Of a DNA stretch of 64,000 bases, positions 54,201 to 64,000 are shown in pieces (the stretch's first letter is position 1; every line of letters begins with the position of its first letter). Below the pieces are notes generated by a model. The model worked only from the letters and a program-made list of their open reading frames with translations. It did not search any database and was not told where the DNA came from. The stretch spans positions 9,460,501-9,524,500 of the forward strand of contig JAMPIT010000484.1 in NCBI GenBank assembly GCA_026261815.1, in the 5' to 3' direction. The DNA is from Monarcha castaneiventris obscurior (taxonomy: Eukaryota; Chordata; Aves; Passeriformes; Monarchidae). A program made the translations under genes and the position numbers.

Positions 54201-57200
54201 TGCCTAAGAAGTAGACGAAGGACAGACAAGCATAATGCAATCCTTCCCTTACATATCCTGCCAGCTTTGAGCTTTCCCAAACCACAGACTGCAGCTACGT
54301 GTAATCCTTCGGATGGATACATTAAGTGGTCTGAGCTTCTTCAGCCAGAAATACTTAACTTTTACAGTAGCTCTCTGAGCTCATCCCAATTTGCCAACAC
54401 CCTACTTTTTTAGCTACCTGACCTGGATAAGCATTCCCTTTTGACGGCACCTGACCTGGACAGGCCACTCCTTTGGCTTTCTAACACTGCACTCACAGCA
54501 AATGTTATTTTCCCCAGTTTGAATCCCCCAGTCCTCCATTTACCCACCCAAGAACCCCTTGATCTCCTAGCTACCACACCACATGTTATGTCTGCATGTG
54601 GACAAATACCATCAGTGACTTAAATATTCTTTCAATTAGGAAAAAAAGAACTAGTTAGGAAAAAAATATCCCATTCTCTTAGAGAATATCCAAAGAGCCT
54701 AGATAGATTTACAGCTGTAATAAAACCCGGCTAGGAAAGCAGGGCTCACTGAAGTTACCCATGCAATTGGCTCTGCTGAGCAAATTCTCTGTTTCTAGGC
54801 TAATCTACATAAATCTAAGCCCATCACTCCATGTAAAAACAAATTTACTTGTATGAGTTCAAGAAGCCAATTGTTGCCCAAAATATAGATGAATATTTGG
54901 AACAGAGAGAAACCCCTGCAGCACCCAGGAAATTCCAAGTGCAGATTTCCCATTTCTGTTTTACTGAGATCCAAGAGACAAATTTTAATCTGGTTAATAT
55001 TAACTAAACTGATTTTAAAAGAACTGTCAGGTAAGGCTCTTGAAAAAAAAGTTAAGCAATTAAAGTCACAGTCCCTATCATGATTTAATAAGTAGTTAAA
55101 AGACAGGCAATCAAGTGTTTTCCTGTCACATTAGGGTTATCAGTGAGATCTGCCAAGAATTTATTCTGCTATCTGCACTGTTCAGTACGTTCACGTAAGA
55201 TCTAAGAAGAGGAATATGTCTAGAAGTGGCAAATTTTATTACTAAAAAATTAGTAATCACAAATTCAGAGAAAACTGTAAAGAGTAAGAGAACTCATGCA
55301 CTTTCAAGTAACCACAATATCTTAGATGTCAATAAATACCAAAACCAACAAAAAATATTTTAAGTACATAAACTCAACAGGATCAAAACTAGCTGTTACC
55401 ACTTAGAAAAACGTTGAAAACTTCATAGGTTAGTTCAGTATTGGGTACCAAGCAAAAAGGCAAATACAGCCTTTGGAGTAATTAGGAAAGAAAACACGTA
55501 TCCCCATTATGCTTGTCGAATGCTGAAGGCAGTTCTGATTCCCACATCTGAAAAAGGAGACAATAGATGACCAAAAGCATGGAGTAGCTTCCATATAAGG
55601 AGAGATCAAGCAGAGTAGGACTTCGGACTGACAAAGAAACAACCAGGGGGAAGATATGGAAAAGTCGAGAGGTCTGAAACACGACAGTGTCAAGATGAAA
55701 AACATGGAGTTATGGATGGAGTTACATGGTTATACCACCATATTTTACAACGCAGAAACAAGAGAGCACTCAAAGCAACAACTTTCCCAAGTCAGCTCAG
55801 GGATACTGTCACTGGATGTAGAATATTTCAAATAACATTTAAAATGCATAATTAAGTTGTAGAGCTCACTGCTGTAGGATGTCATAGAGACCAGAAAAAC
55901 AAACAAGTTAGAAGAGGGATTACACAAATTAATGGAGAATAGATATAGTCAAGATCAGATGATGAGATACAACTCCTGGCCAAGCAGGGCCCTAAACTGA
56001 TGATGGTCATAAGCTGGGAGGCAAATGGAGGTAGGAGAGAATGAAAAAAAAGTAAAACAAATCCACCACATTATAGATGCCCTGTTTCTTACAGTCCTCA
56101 TTATGCATCTGCTTCTGGATCTTGTCAAAGGCAGGACACTGAGCTACACAAAGCTTTATAATTTGCCCCAGGATGATATTCTATTTAAACTTCTATTTCA
56201 TGGTACATTTATAGACTTTATTTATTTTTAAATATTAAGAATGTAACTCCAGCCCTGCTTAATAACATATTTAGAAGGCTGGAAGCCTAACCTCCCTGGC
56301 TGTTCCTAAAGGCAGTATCTCTCATGTTAACATTTAGATATCATCTAACTGAATCCTGACAGTGCAACACAAAAGTTAATGCACACCATGGGAAAGCAAA
56401 CCCAGGGCCAGAGCCACAGAGCACAGAAGTGGCATATCCGAGTTTAGTGCACCCACAATCCCTCTTTCGGGAACAGCTCTTCCCTGTCTGCCAAGTGTTT
56501 GATGGAAACTCCTTACTCAGAGTGAACACAACAGATCCGTGTGTGCCATCGGAACAGCCAAGCCTTGGGCAGCGCTCAGCAGAACCGCAATTGCTAAATG
56601 TAGGTCAGGACCATCCATTCTAACCAGGGAGAAAGGAAAGCTGGAGCACACCAGACTGTTTGGCCAGGTATTACAGAAAACCTTCATCTGGGATTTCATC
56701 ACTACTTCAAACAGATGTGATTCATATTTTACTGGCCTCCACCTCAAACAAGGCACACCTTCCCAACCACACTGCCCTCCCTGTCATTAGGGGCACCTCT
56801 CCCAGCCTCAGCCAGGATCCTCCTGTTCCCAGCTTTGGCTCCACAGGCTACAAAAGCCAGAACCTGCTCTGCCATAGCTGTTTTATGCAGATTTCTCTAA
56901 AGCAGAAATGCCCAGCTGCTTCATCCAGAAACAGCCAGGACAGCACACGATCTCAGTGTAATTGCTTCTGCCTTAGAGTCTATTTTCCTTGGCAGGATGC
57001 CCTGCAGAAGGGAGAGAGGAGATCTCTGCAACCAGCACATGCTTCCCAGAGGACAGGACTGCAACCCCTAACCAAGCTCTCACATCCCAGAGGCAAAGGC
57101 AAAATCCCCAAGGCAAGTTCTTTTGCATCCAGCCTGGCCTTGGAGTAACCCAGCAAGAGAGGAGAGAAGCTTCAAACATCCTATGAAACTACTGTGAAAA

Positions 57201-60200
57201 AGCACCAGTCCTACACTCCCATTCCAAGAGGAAATCCCATGGTCTTCGTGCCAGCATCAACCCTGCAGGTTTGCACAGTGGAAGGGAGAACAGAGGCCAA
57301 ACACGGGATTTCATGCCAGCAGTGGTACAGACCATAGGCAGACGCACAAGGACCACATCCTGAGCTCCACCATCCAGTTGTCAAGATGCAAATGAGAAAT
57401 GTTAAATATAGTAGTCTGCCTTGAATAAATCCTTTTGCTCTGCAGACATTGAGAAGTGCAGGGTGCTCTGTTAAAGAAATTTCCTTGACACCCCTTAAGT
57501 CTCAAATGTTGTACCACAATAGATCTATAAAGAACTAATATGCCCTGGGCGGACAGGAAGGAATTATTCTTGGTGTTTTCCTTCATTTCAAATAATACTC
57601 ACTTTTCTGCCCTCCCCATTAATCTTCTGGAGAACCATACAGCCTGACAGCAGTTTGACAGTCTTACCCTCTCAGTCCAAGAGTGTCAGCAGCTCTGGCT
57701 ACAGCTATGAATACAGGCAGTAACATGCAAATACATTTAATGTAATGCAGCCACATGAGTAGTACCTATTCCCTCCCACCCAGAAGAGACAGCAGAATAA
57801 ACAGAACTCCACATAACTACCACAATCTGCTTGTGGTTTGCCTTCAAACCAAGATGAGGTGTATTTTACCTTGTATTACTCAAGTTGTGTTAAAGCATTA
57901 TCAGAAATGACGCTTTGACCAATTAATCTTCCATGAATTAGTGCCTCAGCCTGGAAGGTTCTCAGTCATCAGCCCTGAACTACTAGGCTCAATAGTCTGG
58001 CAATTAGGTTACACAGGTCTGTTAGATAATGATCCAAATTGAGGTGACCAGACATTTTCTTCCACCTCAGGAAGCCAATGACAAGGCTTTCATAAAGCCA
58101 GTAACAGATAACACACCATGCTGTTCAAAAACCCTGGGGACCTTCCCAAGCTTGGGAAGCTTCACACCTACATAACACATCTGAGACACAACAGCTCCCA
58201 CTGCACTACTGCAGAAGCCTGAACAGCCTGGGCGCAGACCTGAGAGCCAGGATCAACTTCACACCAGTCACAACAGCTCTGAACAAGGACTGTCCCATAC
58301 AGGCTGGATACCCAGTGCTTTCAGATGGAGTCCATCATGGAATGGTGGCCCAGGAACCAACCATGCATTCAAGGTGCACATGGTTGAGGAGTCACAGGCC
58401 GGCAGCAGCCTTATTCTTCTACTGTACAGTCACAGCCCCCCATGCCAGACACGGTCCACACTTGGAAGTTCTTGTTTCAAGGATAAAATTCAGAGCACCA
58501 GACTGCATATAGAGAGGGGTGAGAGAATTACTGCTGTGCACAGGCCATCAGGCAATGCTCTCCCTTCATACCACAGTGGGTCCACAGCCCAGAGGAGTGA
58601 AAATAAGCAACAGGAAAATTAAGTGGCAAAGGAAGCAGAAGCTGGGACCCTGCAAGATTTGATACTTGGAGAAACAAACCACATGGAGCAAGAGTTCTCC
58701 AGTTATTTTATTAACATGCAGACATCTAGCCATGTCTTATCCAGAACAAGGGATTTTATAACAAGACAACATTCATAATAAGAAATTTTCAAGTGGCTTT
58801 ACAAACACGAGCTTCTGTTCAGTCAGATTAAGGAGATACTAACTTTTTCTGGCAAAATCTTTGAGCACCTGATTCAGGGCTGAGAAAGCTTCTTTGGTGC
58901 TGTCCTAGAGGCGCAAAGGTTCAGAACCAGCTACCTGCTCATGAGAGCCATGAATTTTAAAGGCTTTTTGGTTGAGACTGTTCTTCATCTGGTTTGCTAC
59001 CCTCCCACCTGCACAGTCTGACAGCCACTGGCTGAGCAGGACTGACTGGCTCATCGCTTCCCCTTTCAGGGAAGCCCAGACTTTCACCCTAGAGCTGCAG
59101 AGATACACTAAACAGGTCTGCAGCGCCAATCTGAAATGCAAACTGCTATGTGCAGGAATTTCAGCCAGTATAACTGGCTGACTGTCAGCATTTCAAGAGC
59201 ATGCTGCCTTGCCAGGGTCACCCCTGGGCAAAAAAGTGCCCAGGAGACAGGAAAACCAGATTTACAGTAGTTTGTTAGGAATAGCACTGAGTTCTACAGC
59301 TGAGTGGCTGTTCCTCTGCTAGAAGGAACAGCGAGACAGAACATAGAGAGACTGGTAAGGAAACATGGGAAAAGCATGCACATCTGTGCTGGAAGGATAA
59401 ACCACAGCCTGTGGTCAGCACAGCTCTGTTTGCAGACTGTCCCAGTTCCAGGCACCCTTTCTCTGTCATTTTAAGCTGTGTACTCCACACACATGGCAGG
59501 GACTGTACCTTCCTCTGGGAGAGGAAACTGTTTACTCTGCCACGCATAGATAACTAATCAAAACCCCACAAAAGTGTGGCTGAGACAGCACTTTTCAGAC
59601 TTACACATGGACCAAACTGAGCATGTCATGAACAAATGTCAACCCAGGAGGCCATGGTGGGGCTGACACAAATTTAGCCTCATAAAAAAGTTTTAGTTTA
59701 AATCTTCTCAGGGCTTAGTGGGAAAGACACTAGTTAAAATCATGGATCAGCTAGGAATAGAAAAGATCATACCAGCTAAAGATGGGTTCAAACTAAATCT
59801 AATCTGGACAGACTATCTGGAGAATGGCAGACAGGTCCAGCACGCACAGGAACAAGCTGAGAGAGAATCATTGCTTGAGCCAAGCTACTGATGAAAACAG
59901 TAAAAGAGAAACTGAGAACAAACCAGGAAAGATACTCTGTAAATGGGGTAACAACTGAGCCCATTGCTACTCTGCAATGATGAGAGTTAGAATTTGGGAT
60001 AGAAACTTCTTCCTGCATCAAAGAGTTGATTAAATCAAGATAATGGGGCAGCAATTAACAGGAAAGGAACTTCAGTCCCCTCCACCTGGTGCCAATCTTC
60101 CCCAAGGTGATCCTCTCCATACTCCCCCTGGATTCACCCTCAGCCCCAGCCCTGTCTGTATTCCCCACAGCTGTAGTCTGAGCACACAACTCCTCAGCCA

Positions 60201-63200
60201 TTCCATGGAGTAACTTTCACTACAGAACACGATACATACACAAGACTGTATCCTTGGAGAGGAACTATAGTTTCCCAAAATACACCAACTCAGTTTTCAG
60301 TCATAAGAGCCTGCCTCCAAGATTATACATCACCACAGTTCCACTACCGGTCAGCTTTGCATAACTGTTTCCCAGGGACCACAGCAGCAAAGTTAGTCAA
60401 CAAAAAGTTTAAAAGAAAACAAACCCCAAAACTCAAAAGGATACTGCCTAACAGCAGAGACCACGTCTCTAGAGACAAAACAACAGATAGCCTGACATTA
60501 TTCTCTTCCTTCTGAAATTAGAAGTTCAAAGGAAAAACTAGGGCTGTTCTGTACTGTGCCCTCTGCACATTTAGGTAAGCATCTAAAACCAAGTGCAAGA
60601 GCAGACTTTCAAGGGTGAAGCATCTAGAAGTGAGCCCTGTTTCTGAGTTATTTTTAAATGTTTAGACAGGACCTAAAATAGGACCAGTGTTTTGAGTACT
60701 TCTGAAGAGTATGAACTTCACGTAGGCCATGACATTTTTAGTTTGAAAAGGCTTTGGAACAGAGGTTTTACTGTTCACGCATTGTCTCATCATCCATTTT
60801 AGCTCAAATTAAGTTAGAGTCCATTATGAAGCAAGAAACACCCTTTGAAAGGAGGGAAATTAACACAAATAAGATGTAGGCTATCAGCAATAAGGCAGTC
60901 TCTGTATCTCAGTAAAATCTACCATCCCATAATACCAGGAACAGCATTTGCCACAGAGAAAAGGGGAAAGTCAGCTTCTCTGCTTATAATATTCATCTTC
61001 ACACCACCCTTCTTACCTGTGTAGTTTCTAGATATACACTCTCTGCATCTCTTCAAATTCAAGTCAACAGCCTGCAGACTCCAGCAGCCCAAGGCAGTGC
61101 CTTCAGCAAGCAAGAGGCGCATGCTGTACACCAGAAGCAGGACAGAACCAACCTAGAACACAAGCTGTGCCAGTCTCTTTTTTAACCAGTTTTATTACAT
61201 CCCCCCTCCCACCCCATGCTGACAAACCAGGCTGCACTTGTCTGGCTCTGGCCTGAAACACTGAAGCAAGCACATAGTAGCACTTTACCTCCCTGAATAC
61301 TCTCCCAGGCTTCAAAAATGAGCAGGTCAGGGACTTCTTGGGATAAAGGTGGTTTCTATGCATTTAGTAACCTTCAATGGCTCCTTCTTCTACAGACCTG
61401 CCCCATGTCCTCACATACACACAGATGTTTGGCATTCACAACATCCTGTGACAAGAAGAGTCCGAGGTTAACTGCACACATCAAGGACTAAGTTGTTACT
61501 TGGTTTTAAGCTTACTACATGCTGTCTCCATGCAATACCTATTCATACTTGTAACGGAAAAGGAAAAAAAAAGGTTGTTCCCCCTCTAAACTTTCCATGT
61601 AATTCAGGAATTGAAGATAACTGTAATTTATTGTTTTTCAGGTGGAAGAATCCCAACTTATTCTCTTCGTATGGAAGGTAATGCTCACCTCTGTTCACTG
61701 TTGCTGCTGTTCCATTTCTAAAAACTCTAAGAAGATACCTCTATTAAGATGGCAGTGGTTTCCCTAAAGCTGTAGAAAACTCAACTTCCATAAGAGCTGG
61801 AGGAGCTAGTGTGATGGTTATCAAATACAGCAGGGATTCTCCACTGCTATAGTGAATTGCCTGTCAGTTCTCTGTTAAAATATTCAGCCTAACTCCTTAA
61901 ACTGAGTTTGTTCAAAAGCAAGTTTACTTTCAAGCCACAGCATTCAGCTGCACCCTTCGTCCTCCAGAATAGGGTGTATTTTTAAAGAACTTTCTCTCCC
62001 TGTTAGTTCTTTGAAAATACAAATTATCTTATGTTTGAATTAGCCTGCCCTGATGAAGGGTAGATTCCTCACAAGACTGTGTGCCAGAGCTTAGTTCCGT
62101 CATATGTTCTTTATGAACATTTCAATCCAGAAATTTTTTCCTCAAGTACGGGCACAGTATTTAGAGATTTCCTGACGCTACACAGAACACTATTGTTACC
62201 AGACCTTGTTCTCCTGCAGAGTCATATAAGCATATTTGGGTTTGGAGACTGTTTGTATCATGACTCCCTGAAAATCCTGAGTGATTTCTTCCACAAATGC
62301 AGTAATCCTAACTGCTTCCCACATTCTTCATGAGATATAGAATTTTGTTAATAATACATCCTTAGTTGACTAAGCAACCTAAACTTTCCTGTCAGGCTGA
62401 AATAACTTTCCTGGATTTACTCTGTCTTTTGCCAGTTTTACTATTAAGAGTCAAATAAGCATTTTTTAAAGATGCAGAAGATATGTAGAAGTATAACTGA
62501 AATTAAAAAAGAGAAGGAAGGCCATTAAAACCCAACAGAACAATATATTGCCTAGAGTTACAATACTCAGTGATAACAGCTTCTTAAAAATATAAACCTA
62601 CCCCACAATTTAGGGTTTTGAACCATACTCTAAGGGTTAGAAGGAACACCTCACCCTACAAATGGCACAAAACTGGACCTGATAAAAACAAAAAACCCTT
62701 TTCCCAAGGTTCTATGAGCACCTGAGGTGTTTTCAGGGGCAAAGGTAAATGCTTCTCCTGAAGAATTCTTGCCTTGCACACAGCACTGCAGTTGTTTACT
62801 CTTAAAAAGTGGTGGTGCACAGAAAATAGGACAGAAAATCAGTCCCTGAACTGCTTAAAAGGGAGGGGAGGGAAGAGGAGGGAACAAGTAACACTCTCCT
62901 AGGCAACACCAAGTTGCTACTCCGGCTGCACAGGAATGAAATCGAGCACGACTCAGATAATACCCGTAACTCTCATTTCAGAAGTTAGTTTGTTCAGACA
63001 TGATCTTTCACACTTAAAGGTACAAAAAAGCATGTCCCCTAGTGCACTTCTGCTGGAGCACCTTTTCAACAGGATCTGGACAGAATCAGCTCAATATCTT
63101 AAACAATACAATATACAGTCCTCTGGCCTCCTTACGATCTTGTATTTTTTATGTACCCTGAAAGCATGGATCCAGAAGAGACTGGCCTGAATTCAAGTCA

Positions 63201-63998
63201 TCTCAAGTACTTACTCATTCCTTATTTCAAACAGCTTTGATTTAGTGGTTTAACTGGAACCATCCAGAGCAATGCAAAGCTGAGGCAACCAGACTCACCA
63301 ATCTTTGTACATTTGTTATATGTATTCAGGATTTATTCTTGAATGCTCCAGATTGAAAGAGGTTTTCTGAAAACTTGCTCTTTATTATCTAAGAGCTCAA
63401 TCCAGGTCTACTACCAAACTGAAACCACATAGGCTGCACACCCAGAGAGGTCTGGGCTGGGGGTTGCCGTCTGGTTTTGTTCATTGTTTTTATTTCTGCT
63501 GATTCCTTCTGCTGTTAGAGCTGCAAATCTAACAAGCAGACATCCTTCTGACGAAGGGCTCCTGTACTCCCAGTGCTCTAACATGATACTCATCTCTCCA
63601 GTGCAAAAGTCAGTGACTCATCTACATCAGCTCCTAGCATCCAGGTGCCAGGGTTTCACTTCTCAGCCAGAAGTTCATGCAGATTTTCAGATCTCCAGCA
63701 ACTCATTCAGACTGGGATCTCTGGTGTACCACCCTACATTTGATATTCAAATTCATTGTATTCACCTACAGAGTGCTTCACCAGGCAAACTGACAGCAGA
63801 GTTGTAACTATCCTGTTTAATAGGAAGCAGCCTGAAAGAATTCACTTTCAGGGAGACATTTCTTCAAGGGTCTATAGCTGTCAACACCACAAAGCTCAGC
63901 CAGCACAAAGCAGCTCATCACACTCCATGGTGATTGACAGACAGAGATGAACATCACTCCTGCTCCAGGAGTCTGTCTTCAAATTTGGCAAGACTCAC
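48211..63998 (-). other. PLXNB1: Long intron or upstream region of PLXNB1
   Basis: About 15.8 kb without a recognisable coding exon on either strand. It is AT-richer than the gene body and has no CpG-island-like block, so the main promoter is probably beyond the window. The only structures I can point to are the two candidate splice features at 61017-61071 and 63997-64000. Confidence 0.6.
61017..61071 (-). other. PLXNB1: Candidate small non-coding 5' exon of PLXNB1
   Basis: A 55-bp stretch on the minus strand bounded by a good acceptor (GTCTGCAG|GCTG) and a strong donor (CACAG|GTAAGA). It lies upstream of the start codon, in the long intron where 5' UTR exons would be expected. Splice signals alone support it. 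Confidence 0.25.
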
Positions 63999-64000
63999 CG
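63999..64000 (-). other. PLXNB1: Possible 3' edge of a 5' UTR exon at the window end
   Basis: The last bases read CG|GTGAGT on the minus strand, a near-perfect splice donor with GT at 63997-63998. The exon itself would lie beyond the window. Confidence 0.3.

Noticed and set aside
1..64000. tRNA, rRNA, CRISPR arrays or bacterial-type operons
   Set aside because: None seen. The window is a single eukaryotic gene with introns, and no cloverleaf, repeat-spacer or operon pattern was noticed.

Overview
The window holds one vertebrate gene almost end to end: PLXNB1, encoding the semaphorin 4D receptor plexin-B1, on the minus strand. I could place 36 coding exons, from the start codon at 48200 down to the stop at 11073. 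Every exon has GT/AG boundaries, every junction is in phase, and the total is 6612 bp (2203 residues plus stop; I recall the human protein as 2135). The match to human plexin-B1 rather than B2 or B3 rests on remembered sequence: the Ser/Thr/Pro-rich exon, the phrase HRESPL before the GAP domain, [15 protein letters not shown] in the Rho-binding domain, and the tail NYSGDL...ENKVTDL.

The host looks like a bird, probably a songbird. The non-coding part has CR1 LINE tails and a solo LTR of a type I remember from passerine genomes, with a perfect 5-bp target-site duplication, and no mammalian SINEs. This is inferred from repeats and compact introns, not from a database.

Layout, left to right in + coordinates, which is 3' to 5' for the gene: 1-7170 intergenic or part of an unidentified neighbour, with a GC-rich patch at about 5640-6600; about 7170-11072 likely 3' UTR; 11073-20383 exons 36-21 (C-terminal GAP and Rho-binding domains, juxtamembrane segment and membrane helix); 20719-30878 exons 20-13 (IPT domains and third PSI); 31129-34512 exons 12-9 (IPT-type segment and mucin-like segment); 35110-40018 exons 8-4 (first two PSI domains and first IPT); 41810-48210 exons 3-1 (Sema domain and signal peptide); 48211-64000 a long intron towards non-coding 5' exon(s), with one candidate small exon at 61017-61071 and a strong splice donor at the last bases.

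The exons together encode a signal peptide, Sema domain, alternating PSI and IPT domains, a membrane helix, and a cytoplasmic GAP domain split by a Rho-GTPase-binding domain and ending in a PDZ ligand (VTDL). I see no undescribed multi-gene system. The points most worth checking are the same-strand solo LTR upstream of the membrane exon, which could yield soluble receptor; an SGDGD/YQY motif at the end of the otherwise divergent mucin exon; an RTKR convertase-type site next to the membrane; and an alternative donor at exon 8 that would give a truncated secreted form.
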